This document shows positions 37,047 to 47,083 of a DNA stretch of 64,000 nt, piece after piece. The stretch comes from Triplophysa rosa (lineage: Eukaryota > Chordata > Actinopteri > Cypriniformes > Nemacheilidae), in NCBI RefSeq assembly GCF_024868665.1, contig NC_079900.1, forward strand, positions 269,046 to 333,045, written 5' to 3'. Numbering within the stretch: position 1 is the stretch's first letter; each line of letters opens with the position of its first letter. The position numbers and the translations under genes are program-made. The notes under the pieces were generated by a model that was given only the letters and a program-made list of their open reading frames with translations, did not search any database and had not been told where the DNA came from.

Positions 37047-38794
37047 AGCACACACTGATGTCGCTCTCTCTCTCTCTCAGGGTTATCTATCAAGTTGTGC
37101 TGAGAGTTTGGCCTGTCAATCAGACTCTAAGCCCCTCCCAGACAGTCTGCTCTGGATCTTCACACCATTGGGCCGTCAGTTTTTCCTGAGCTGTGATTGG
37201 TCAGTGAGGTCAGAGAGCAGCGAGCAGATTTTCACCTCTCAGAGAGATCAGGGTGAGACAAACAAACAAACAAAGAAAGGCAGCCAATCACAGCCGACAA
37301 ATGTGTTCATGTGTTTTCTGTCTGCAGTGGATCCTGTAGCACAACTGCACCGCTGCTTCTGTGAGAAACTTCTGGAACGAGCCGTTCACACACTGATCGA
37401 GCCACAGAGCGGCAAACACACTGAGGATTCTGGGTACAAACACACACTCTCGCTCTTGAAACCGCATAGCAACACACGTGATCATGTGCTGTCATTGATG
37501 TGTTTGTAGGGAGTTCTCTGGAGTTCTGGAGTTCCTGCAGCTGTTGAACAGTTGCACTGAAGACTCCGCCCCCTCCACCGCCCCCTTCCCTGCGCTGGCC
37601 AATCAGAACACAGCACCAGGTTTGTGTGGCTGTATGTTCATGGCCTCATGTCTGTTGTGAGTGTTGATGTTATCGTGGACTCTTGTGTGTTCAGTGAGGG
37701 ACCCCGTGTGCCGCTGGTGGGCTTCGGTGCTGAAGGCCGCGGTTCATTGGCTGCAGGGTGATGATGCATCCGTGAGGTCACTGCTGTCAGAGGCGGAGCG
37801 TATGCCCAGAGCTCTTCACACTCTAGAGTGAGCGATAAACATCATGTAAAGTGTTTGTGTGTTGCCCGTGTGTAGCTCTGCTGTAAGCCCGTGTGTGTGT
37901 GTGTGTGCCAGTCACCCGCTACCCAAGGCCGTGTTGGCGTTGTGTAAGGCCGTTCAGATGAGTGTGTGTCCTCAGAAGGGAGAGGGCGTGTCCAGCTGTC
38001 TCGCTCACTGTCAGCGCGCCGGCGCTCACCTGCACGTCAGTGTGTCGCAGTCACACAACAACACCTGGCTACACAAGGTACAACACACACTCGCACATCT
38101 ACAACAACACATGGGATTGACGTATAAACGAGTGACGTCTTCTTTTAGGGGGTGGAGCTTCTGGTGTGTGACCTCCTCCTGACTCTGAGAACCAGCCTAT
38201 GGCAGCGCGGCGGGGGGTCTAACGGAGAGCCTGGCCCCGCCCCCGGAGCGCAGCTGGCTGGATTTCAGAGGGACTTGAGCTCTTTGAGGAGACTCGGACA
38301 AGCTCATAGACGAGCTCAACACAAGGTGACCTTTGACCCACACCTTCACATTCTAACGCGCACGTTGGACACTGACGTTAAACGTGATGTTTGTGTCTTC
38401 AGCTGTTCCTCCACGAGACCACCGTCAGACTGATGGCTGGAGCCAGTCCCACACGCACACACCAACTGCTGCGCAACAGAACGCACAACTACAGCGCGAC
38501 AGGTAAACGCCTCAAACGCTGCCACACCTCCCTCCCGCAGCCGTGGCTGTGAAGGGCATTCACGTGTCCTTGTTTGTGTTGATGTCATCAGACGGCGAGC
38601 GTGAGAGAGCTCATGTCATTCTGTTGGCGTGTCGTCACCTGCCGCTGCCCTTACTGACGCCTCCGGGTCACCGCGCTCGTCTGCTCGCTGAAGCCAAACG
38701 TACGCTGGAGAGAGTCGGAGACCGCCGCTCGCTGCAGGACTGTCAACAGATTCTACTGAGACTGGGAGGAGGGACCACCATCGCTGCGTCATAA
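30801..38794 (+). CDS. srebf2: Sterol regulatory element-binding protein 2, complete
   Basis: Twenty coding exons (30801-30882, 32015-32223, 32914-33055, 34180-34331, 34468-34620, 34704-34973, 35057-35171, 35264-35415, 35493-35694, 35784-35959, 36153-36402, 36843-37009, 37081-37252, 37328-37433, 37510-37619, 37695-37827, 37912-38077, 38149-38325, 38403-38502, 38592-38794) sum to 1078 codons (human ~1141). Order: acidic activation domain ([14 protein letters not shown]); Gln/Pro/Thr region; bHLH-zip with EGERRTTHN and [13 protein letters not shown], including the Tyr that lets SREBPs bind sterol elements; first membrane helix [20 protein letters not shown], holding the site-2 protease cut region LL|C; a lumenal loop with RSLS where human has the site-1 site RSVL; second helix ([14 protein letters not shown]); and the SCAP-binding C-terminal domain ending [18 protein letters not shown]. 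It is the ER-bound precursor of the master activator of cholesterol synthesis and LDL-receptor genes. The short loop and reduced Ser/Gln region explain the smaller size. Confidence 0.97.
31200..31409. mobile_element. MITE in srebf2 intron 1
   Basis: Ends CTGGGGCCAGTTGCATA and TATGCAACCGGCCCTGG form inverted repeats around about 180 bp of non-coding sequence with further inner symmetry (TTAAGAGAGTTAGTC / AAGACTAGTCTAAG). Confidence 0.7.
32210..32845 (+). repeat. Tandem array copying the srebf2 exon 2 donor, 8 copies
   Basis: The real exon end CCATCACACAG|GTGAGCTCTGACC (32223/32224) is followed by seven more CATCACACAGGTG(A/T)GCTC units (near 32275, 32334, 32414, 32515, 32605, 32680, 32779), separated by ACCACACCC-rich spacers of 55-100 bp. 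Each unit retains a good 5' splice site, six of eight as CAG|GTGAGC and two as CAG|GTGTGC. Confidence 0.9.
33062..34131. mobile_element. hAT-type MITE in srebf2 intron 3
   Basis: Ends CAGAGATGGGCAGTATTTT (33070) and TTTGTGCCCATCTCTG (34123) are inverted repeats. Flanks CACACTAG and CACACAAC match at 6 of 8 positions, a decayed 8-bp duplication. Subterminal AAATAC/GTATTT motifs are frequent. No transposase frame. Confidence 0.85.
36403..36840 (+). repeat. (GT)n / GTCTTTGTGT complex repeat in srebf2 intron 11
   Basis: The intron is almost all GT, with GTCTGTCTGTTTGTCTTTGT higher-order units, a GCGT block (36732-36772) and a final pure GT run up to the acceptor GCGTTGCAG of exon 36843. Confidence 0.9.
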
Positions 38795-39530
38795 CACACA
38801 CACACACACAGTATGTTAGTGAGGAAATCAACATTAGATGTATAATAGTTTCACACTTACACACACACACGCTCGGTTCAGTGTGTATTTATTGTAGTAC
38901 CCAGCATCCTCCTCGACTACCTCTCTCTCACACACACACACATTGTACAGAACCGTGTAGAGACCAAAGTCTTTTAGAACACATGGATGGATGGGGGGGT
39001 TATCATGTGTAATTAGCTCATGTCACATGCTTTATTGTGTATTTGCTTATTGTAGTTCATGAGTATTTTCTGTTTACTATTGGATGTATTTGGGAACATT
39101 AGATCAGGGCTTTTATTATGAAGTCACATGACGATCAGATAAAAGTCTCTCACACAGAGTGAAGCTCAATGGAAGAAAGTTGTGTTTATTATGTTGCTCA
39201 GTTTGTCATAATTTAAAGTGTTCAAGGTTCTGCTTGTGTTTTAAACTCTTTCACTCGCTCATGTTTGTTTGTTTTGTGCAGATTTCTATTTCTTGATTTG
39301 TTTTTTAAATAAATTGCAGATGCCATTGAAAAAACAGCATGTGTTCAGGTGTCTGTAGATTCTTTGGGAATCATTGTGTTTCTGATGTTGAATAAATGTA
39401 ATGTTTGTGGATCATGTGACTGACATGTATGATGGACAGTGCCACAGATGATGTATCTGTTATAAATAACGGAAACACACAGCACTAAAGCTGATAAGTT
39501 ATGATCATTAGCAGACAGACAGATGGAAAT
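38795..39530 (+). other. srebf2 3'UTR and flank
   Basis: Follows the srebf2 stop. AATAAA at about 39308 and further AATAAA-type signals near 39391. No other gene. Confidence 0.6.
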
Positions 39531-39537
39531 GTGTCTT

Positions 39538-39914
39538 AAAGGGACAGTTCACCCAAATACATAAATCAAGTTCTGTCATTATTTACTCACCTCATTACTC
39601 AAATCTGCTAAACGCAGGGAAAGATAGTTCTACTCTTAACAAACAGTTCTTGGACCCCATTGACTACAATAGTAGGAGAAAAGTGCCTCAGAACTATTTG
39701 CTGTCCTACATTCTTCGAAATATCTCATTTTGTGTTCAACTGAACAAAGACATTTATAAAGCAAGTTTTCCTACTACGGTAGTCAATGGTGGCAAAGATC
39801 TGTTTGGTTACAAGCATTCTTACAAATATCTTTCTCTGTGTTCAGCACAAAGACGTTTGCAACAACTCGAGTAAATGATGACAGAATGTAGATTTTTGCG
39901 TGAACTGTTCTTTT
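39538..39914. mobile_element. MITE, copy A (GGGACAGTTCACCCAAA ends)
   Basis: Left AAAGGGACAGTTCACCCAAA, right GCGTGAACTGTTCTTTT in inverted orientation, with inner ATTTACTCACCTCAT / GAGTAAATGATGACAGAAT pairs. The element at 52362-52778 is the same family. Confidence 0.8.
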
Positions 39915-40165
39915 AATTCCACAGTAAGTTGCTTTCGATACAGTGAAATTGTGTCTGTCTTTGCTATCGTGTCATTTGGTTAATGTCTGTCAGTATCTGA
40001 GGAGTTTTAATTATTTTATTATAACGCTGATTGGTAATAATATACTTTTTACAATATATTGTAAAAACAAAATACACATAAAGCAAATTAAGTTGCCGTG
40101 TCTGGTTGAGGCGCCTGCATGTATACAATTATTTGTACATTTAGGAGTACATTAGCACACTAAGG

Positions 40166-40402
40166 CCCGGTTTCATAGACAAGGCTTAGCCTAGGCCAGA
40201 CCTATGCCTTAGTTAATTTAAGCTATTTAAGTCGCTTTTATTAAAATGCCTTAGAAAAAAACGTTACTGATGTGCATCTTGAGACAAAACAATGGCACTG
40301 ACATATGTTAAGATATGTCGGGGCGAGTTATTTTCAGTTGAGACAGCTCAAAATTCATTTTAGTCTGGGACTAGCCTTAAGCCTTGTCTGTGAAACCGGG
40401 GC
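40166..40402. mobile_element. Short palindromic MITE
   Basis: GCCCGGTTTCATAGACAAGG and CCTTGTCTGTGAAACCGGGG form inverted ends, extended inward by CTTAGCCTAGGCCAGAC / GTCTGGGACTAGCCTTAAG. 237 bp, no coding capacity. Confidence 0.85.
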
Positions 40403-40544
40403 TAAAAGTCTTAAGAAAAGCTTTTTTGATTAAACTTTAATTATGAAAACCGTTTGGTCTTTTATTTTGTAATCTCCTGTTGTTTCCGGAAGTGGATGTT
40501 TCTTTCGGAGTGTGTTTCTCACGTGTCTATGAAAACTCGTGAAA

Positions 40545-42269
40545 ATGGTGAAAAAGGGCACAAACAAACCGAGAAGCGGAATGAAACAGAAACAAAAGAA
40601 ATGTGTGCTGATGTTTGATGATAAAGATCGACAGTAAGTTCATTATAACAACACATGTGTTTCAGTTCACACACGAGGTCTCTCTCGGTGATTATATGAC
40701 GGATAAATGATGTTTGTTGCTAAACAGTTCAGAGGTTTATCATCCATAGCTCAGGGTGAAGTTCTCGGTTGCTCCAGTAGAAAGAGACTTGAAGAGTTTG
40801 ACACATTGTTGAGATCTCTTCTGAAACTCTTAGAGACATTTCTGACTCTTTCTCAGGAGAAATATCTGAGATGCAGATGAGACTTGAGCACAAGTTTCCA
40901 TTTGCTTTCATTTTAATCTCATTGGTGTCTAAGCGAAACATTTGACTCATTTATTGACTCACTGTTGTAAAAGTGTACTACTAAGCATGGTTTTGTTTTG
41001 TGGATTCTTTTTTGGTTCTACAAATCTCATGATTAAACTGTACTGTAACAAATCCTCTGTTAGATTCAATTGATTTATCTAAAGCGCTTTTCACAATTTT
41101 GCATTGTTGCAAAATATAGCTGGTGGTTGTATGGTGGTTTTTCTACCACAGTATGAAGTTTTTCTATTATTGTATTAAGTTTTTCTATTATTGATTGAGT
41201 TTTTATATGAAACAATGCATTTAAACTAGCTATAGCTATAGGTCTCACACACTTCTCTAACACAGAAAAGGCTATGAGTCTCATAGTAAACAGGCCAAGT
41301 TGAACATTAAACAGCACCATAAGACACACTATATACAGCACCATAAGACACACTATATACAGCACCATAAGACACACTATATACAGCACCATAAGACATC
41401 CTTTGCACGCAAACGCTTGGAGCACACACACAATATGTACTCTTCACACGAGATCTAGGGGTAGTAAATGTCAATATGACATACATTCGCATTTCAGAGA
41501 TGGATGTATGTGTCTTTCATACAGTAGCAACTGACAAAATGACATACATCTACATTTTAAAGATGGATGTATGTACATACAGTTTTTAATCCTTTAAAAG
41601 GTTTCGCCACAGTTAAAAGTTAACGTAAGAAGTTTGATATATAACTGTGGAAAGTCAAAAGAGGATGGGCAAACAAAAATAAGTGATGTCATGTAGAACC
41701 TGATTGGGAGAAGATGATGTCAGGTAAATATGATTGGTTTAAACTGTGATAACGACTTGAGAACAGTGTATAAAAGATGGAGTCAGAAGTGTATTTGTTA
41801 GGCATCTACAGATGAAATCTGTATGTCTCTCTTTGATTGCTCAAGCAAATCAAGATTGAAACCTCTTGAAACCTGGCTCTCTGGTCTTCGTGAATTCTTA
41901 CAACATTGGCTGATCAACTTTTCGCCACTACAGTTGCTATAGTAACGAGAAATTAATATGAAAATACATGGTGATTTTGTGGTTGTCGTGTTTTAACTGG
42001 AATGTGCTTTTTGTAGTAAAATTGTGATGAGTTTTCATAATCATAAGAGATGTTTTAATGCTGTTTTTCTCTACAGAACTGAGTCGTGTTCATATCTGAT
42101 GTGTTTGTGTTTGTCAGAGAGTTCCTGACGGGTTTTCACAAGAGGAAAGTTGAGCGACGGAAAGCTGCAATGGAGGAGATGAAGAAGAAACTGAAAGATG
42201 AGCAGAAGAGAGTCAGAGACGAGGTGATGATGACGTGTGTGTGTGTGTGCATGCGTGCTTGCGTGATGA

Positions 42270-42330
<61 letters not shown>

Positions 42331-44221
42331 CATGTTTGTATATTGTCGGTACACGATCCGGGATGCCTGCACGATCCGTCCGCGCATGCGCATAATGACG
42401 TAGTAGAAATAGACCCGCCGTGAACTGTTAAATGAAAAACACAATGTAGTCTACAAAAATATGCCGCCAGTTGTGCCGCCTGGCCGTCAAGTGTTTCATC
42501 GCATGCGTGATACCAATAGTGTAGCTGGATAAAGAAGGACGCGGCCTCTTGACATGTCTTCACCACAAAACTTCAAATGCTATTAGATTATTAATGATAA
42601 TCTTAAACTACAATTTATTTTATTATTAAGTTTATTTATTTTATTTAGCCTTGTTGTGCAAGTTCTCTGGAGCTTGTGCAGAGGCAGCAGCTTTTGCCAG
42701 AGGGGAACTGGAATCCCCTGGTTGGGCCTGGGTTCTCCTGAGGTTTTTTTTCTCGATTAGAGTTTTGGGTTCCTCGCCACCGTTTGCATACTGTTTTTGC
42801 ACTATCTGCCTGACCGGGGGGGCTGCTTTAGAATCTTAAAGTTTTACTTAATTAATATTGCATATAGGAATTTATTATCTGTTATATTTGACCTGTGCTT
42901 CTCTCTCCTTTATCCTAAATGTGTGCTCTCACTGAGCGTGTGTGTGTGTGCGTACTTGTCTGTGTACGTACGTGTATGTGTGTGTGTGTGTGTGTCTCTG
43001 TGTCTGTGTGTGTTGGTGTGTGTGCGTGTTGTGTGTGTGGAGTGTTTTGTGTGTGGGTATGTCTGTCTTCTGTGTTTTCAACCTTTTCTTGTTTTTGCAG
43101 GTACAACTTTGATTGTTTTGCTTGTAGTCAATGTGTCTCATGTACAGCTGCTTTGTAACAATGAAAATTGTAAAAGCGCTATATAAATAAAGTTGAGTTG
43201 AGTTGAGTTGAGTGTAGGGAAACCGTGACGTTGTTTACTACGTAATTACGCGCATGCGCAGAACGGATCGTGCAGGCATCCCGGATCGTGTACCGACAAT
43301 GATGACGTGTGTGTGTGCGTGCGTGCGTGCGTGCGTGATGATGACGTGCGCGTGCGCGCGTGATGATGGCGTGCGCGTGCGCGCGTGATGATGACGTGTG
43401 TGTGCGCATGCTTGCGTGATGATGACGTGTGTGTGTGCCTAAATGTCTCTCTTCCTCTTACAGAGACACAAAGAATATTTAAATATGCTGAAGGAGCGGC
43501 AAGAAGCTCTGAGTGAGTTTCATAAATGTTATTAAGATGTATAATTAGATGTGTTTCACATCAACAATCTAATGTGTGTGCGTGCGTGCGTGCGTCCATC
43601 CAGACGAGGCAGATGAGCCGGATGAACTGGAAGACGCAATTACATCGACCACTGAGTGTCTTCAGTACAATCACCCCAACCACACGGTTACCGTAACAAC
43701 CATCAGTGACCTCGACCTATCAGGATCAAGACTGCTGGAGTCCCAGAGAGTGATGGTGAGACAGTCAAAGCGTGTCGGCTCTTAGATCATCACTGTGTGA
43801 TGAAGTGACTGTGTGAGATGTGTTTGTCTTTCTCCAGACGCCTGAAAACTGTGATGATGATGATGATGATGATAAAGATGATAAAGCAGAGAGAGTGAAG
43901 TCCCTGCCAAGGAATGCCGGAAAGCCCATCCTCTCGAAAAAGTACCATCAGCTTCACTCGACCACACATGAACGACTATCATACGAATGATAACAAAACA
44001 TTCATATTCATTTTTCTGTTTGTAGAATTCAGTCACTCACGGCATCCATTCACATTTTCACAAAACGGAAGAGACAGAAGCACAAACAGGAATCGAGGGG
44101 GCAACATCGTCAGAGTGACAGGAAGTCATCGGTCACCCATGAAAACAAGCTCCGCCTCGGCAGAACAACCAAGAAGCAGAGACGCAAGCGGACTGGAGCG
44201 AAAGGGCGGAGTCAGGACTGA
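40545..44221 (+). CDS. nol12: Nucleolar protein 12 (Nol12/Viriato-type, Rrp17 family), complete
   Basis: Six exons (40545-40633, 42118-42223, 43464-43512, 43604-43755, 43838-43941, 44026-44221) give 231 codons; human is 213. The Rrp17-type core is clear: [20 protein letters not shown] then [27 protein letters not shown] and the strongly conserved [20 protein letters not shown]. An acidic Asp run ([10 protein letters not shown]) and a basic Lys/Arg-rich end ([18 protein letters not shown]) fit a nucleolar RNA-binding protein. The family acts in pre-rRNA processing, in separating large and small subunit precursors, and in nucleolar integrity. Start: the ATG at 40545 opens with basic [19 protein letters not shown], as in homologues. 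AATAAA lies at 44543. In human NOL12 also lies immediately before TRIOBP. Confidence 0.95.
41311..41406 (+). repeat. 24-bp tandem repeat, 4 copies, nol12 intron 1
   Basis: Unit ACAGCACCATAAGACACACT+ATAT repeated at 41311, 41335, 41359 and 41383. Confidence 0.9.
42221..43440 (+). repeat. Minisatellite copying the nol12 exon 2 donor, split by a transposon
   Basis: The donor GAG|GTGATGATGACGTGTG (42224) begins a unit GTGATGATGACGTG plus a GT/GCGT run, repeated at 42262 and, beyond the inserted element 42342-43300, several more times at 43300-43430 with variants such as GTGATGATGGCGTG. Only the first copy directly follows exon sequence. Confidence 0.8.
42342..43300. mobile_element. TIR transposon in nol12 intron 2 carrying a LINE-like tail
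   Basis: Ends ATTGTCGGTACACGATCCGG and CCGGATCGTGTACCGACAAT are perfect inverted repeats, continuing with GATGCCTGCACGATCCGT and CGCGCATGCGC, about 55 bp in all. No transposase. The interior (about 42650-43215) contains a dispersed repeat: GGTTCTCCTGAGG, GGGTTCCTCGCCACCG, AAGCGCTATATAAATAAAGT and a (GTTGA)n tail, also present at 61330-61630. No clear target duplication. Confidence 0.85.
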
Positions 44222-45230
44222 TCTGTGTGTTGTGTTGTTTAGCTCACACTGCACATGTTTGTTCTTGTATTCTTGTGATACTGTAAGGACATTCAGAATA
44301 GATTTTTCATCTTAATATGTGATGTTTACAGTTCTTGAGCCTCTGAATATCTGAACACTTACATTATAATCTTTAGGAAATGTAATATTCAAGATACCAG
44401 GCACACCTGAGAACACAATGAGAAAAAATACTGTTTCAATTGTCAAGGTATTTTACTGACTTTAAAGTTCAGCTAAAAATCTAAATGTATTCTCTCTCAT
44501 GTGTTTGTAAATCTGTTTGTGAGTCGTTCTTCAGTGGAACACAATAAAAAGATATTTTGAGAAATGTCTCAGTGGTTTTGTGTTCATACAATGGAAGTCT
44601 ATGGAGTTCAGCGTTGCTTGATTATCAAAATTCTTCAAAATATCTTATTTTGTGTTATAATAAAGAAAGAAACTCGTACAGGTTTGACATGAAATGAAGA
44701 TGACCAAATGACATGTTTAATCTCTTTTTTTAACAAATGCTGATATTACAGTCATGAGATTTTTAAATTGATGTTAATTTTAAATTGTTCTATTTTTCTT
44801 ATTTTGTTTTTAAGATGAAATATGACACAAACATGTTTTAATGGTTGCCTGTGTTGGTTTTCATAAGTTATTATTAAACTTGTCAGTTTTAAAAGTGTCA
44901 GTATTTAGTGTTGACTGTGTGTCGTTTACCATCTGCAGCAGAAGTGTGTGTGTGTGTGTGTCTCATTTGAAACTGCTGATATTTAATACACACAACAGAT
45001 GGACACACACAAGACTCACTATCAGCTATTGTTTAGCAGCCAATGAGAGTGTGTGTGTGAGGAAACACACGCGGTCTGTTCATCTCACAGACTCAATCGA
45101 CTCTCATCTGCTGCTCAGGTAACACAGTCTCACTGTCTGTCTGATCATGTGGTTTTGTCTCATAATGCCTGTTTTTTGTGTCCTTGTGTTAATATCAGAT
45201 TATGCTTGTGTTGCTGTTACAGAGCGATTT
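44222..45230. other. nol12 3'UTR and intergenic DNA
   Basis: Poly(A) signal at 44543. AGTGGAACACAATAAAAAGA to 44710 looks like a partial dispersed repeat. A possible non-coding first exon of triobp ends at 45117 (CTGCTCAG|GTAACAC). Confidence 0.45.
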
Positions 45231-46520
45231 GACATCAGTCTAAGTTTGTTGATGTTACAGAGTCTGACTGTGCTGTTTTAACAGAGTCTGACTGTGCTGT
45301 TTTAACAGAGTCTGACTGTGCTGTTATAACAGAGTCTGACTGTGCTGTTTTAACAGAGTCTGATTGTGCTGTTTTAAAAGAGTCTGATTGTGCTGTTTTA
45401 ATAGAGTCTGATTGTGCTGTTTTAATAGAGTCTTATTGTGCTGTTATAACAGAGTCTGATTGTGCTGTTTTAATAGAGTCTGACTGTGCTGTTTTAACAG
45501 AGTCTGACTGTGCTGTTGTAATAGAGTCTGACTGTGATGTTTTAACAGAGTCTGATTGTGCTGTTTTAACAGAGTCTGATTGTGCTGTTTTAACAGAGTC
45601 TTATTGTGCTGTTATAACAGAGTCTGACTGTGCTGTTTTAACAGAGTCTGACTGTGCTGTTTTAATAGAGTCTGACTGTGCTGTTTTTATAGTCTGACTG
45701 TGCTGTTTTAACAGAGTCTGATTGTGTTGTTTTAATAGAGTCTGACTGTGCTGTTTTAACAGAGTCTGACTGTGCTGTTGTAATAGAGTCTGACTGTGAT
45801 GTTTTAACAGAGTCTGATTGTGCTGTTTTAACAGAGTCTGATTGTGCTGTTTTAACAGAGTCTTATTGTGCTGTTATAACAGAGTCTGACTGTGCTGTTT
45901 TAACAGAGTCTGACTGTGCTGTTTTAATAGAGTCTGACTGTGCTGTTTTTATAGTCTGACTGTGCTGTTTTAACAGAGTCTGATTGTGTTGTTTTAATAG
46001 AGTCTGACTGTGCTGTTTTAATAGAGTCTGACTGTGCTGTTTTAATAGAGTCTGACTGTGCTGTTTTAATAGTCTGATTGTGCTGTTTTAACAGAGTCCG
46101 ACTGTGCCGTTTTAACAGAGTCCGGTTGTGTTGTTTTAATAGAGTCCGACTGTGCTGTTTTAATAGTCTGACTGTGCTGTATTAACAGAGTCTGACTGTG
46201 CTGTTTTAACAGAGTCTGACTGTGCTGTTTTAACATAGTCTGACTGTGCTGTTTTAACAGAGTCTGGCCGTGCTGTTTTAACAGAGTCTGACCGTGCTGT
46301 TTTAACAGAGTCTGACCGTGCTGTTTTAACAGAGTCTGATTGTGTTGTTTTAATAGTCTTATTGTGTTGTTTTAACAGAGTCTGACTGTGCTGTTTTAAC
46401 AGAGTCTGATTGTGTTGTTTAATAGAGTCTGACTGTGCTGTTTTAATAGAGTCTGATTGTGCTGTTTTAATAGAGTCTGACTGTGCTGTTGTAATAGAGT
46501 CTGACTCTGCTGATGTAATG
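45230..46520 (+). repeat. ~25-bp minisatellite, about 50 copies
   Basis: Unit ACAGAGTCTGACTGTGCTGT plus TTTAA, with frequent variants (GACTG/GATTG, ACAG/ATAG, GTTTTAA/GTTATAA/GTTGTAA). A larger block (about 300 bp) is itself duplicated: the series around 45480-45700 recurs at about 45735-45965. It lies just upstream of the first triobp coding exon. Confidence 0.95.
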
Positions 46521-46688
46521 TAGTGTCTTGTTGATATCAGAGTTTAATTTTGTTGATGTAACAGAGTCTGGTCTGTAATTGTGTTGATACATCAGGCTCT
46601 GATTGTGGCAGTCTGTGAATCTGTTTGTTGGTTAATGTACTTTGTCTCTGGTAGGTTGTGTTATAGTTGTTGTGAATGAGAAATCGTG

Positions 46689-46990
46689 ATGCCTCTGACC
46701 GGTGATGAGCTTGTGTGCCCGAAGTTCCAGCCCAACATCTTCGACTCCACCCGCTGCCACGACTGTTTACGACAGAAACACCTGCACAACTCCTCACCTG
46801 AACACGACACAACTGCTGCTCACAGCCAGGGGAAAGACACCAGCACCAAGGTGAGACAGACAGACAGGTGACTATGAAATGTACACATATGATAAATAGA
46901 ATGTATTATCATGTATAATTGTTGCGGTCTGAATGAAAAATACAGCAAGTCTGTGTGATCATGAGATCATCACACATGATGAGAGTAATT

Positions 46991-47083
<93 letters not shown>

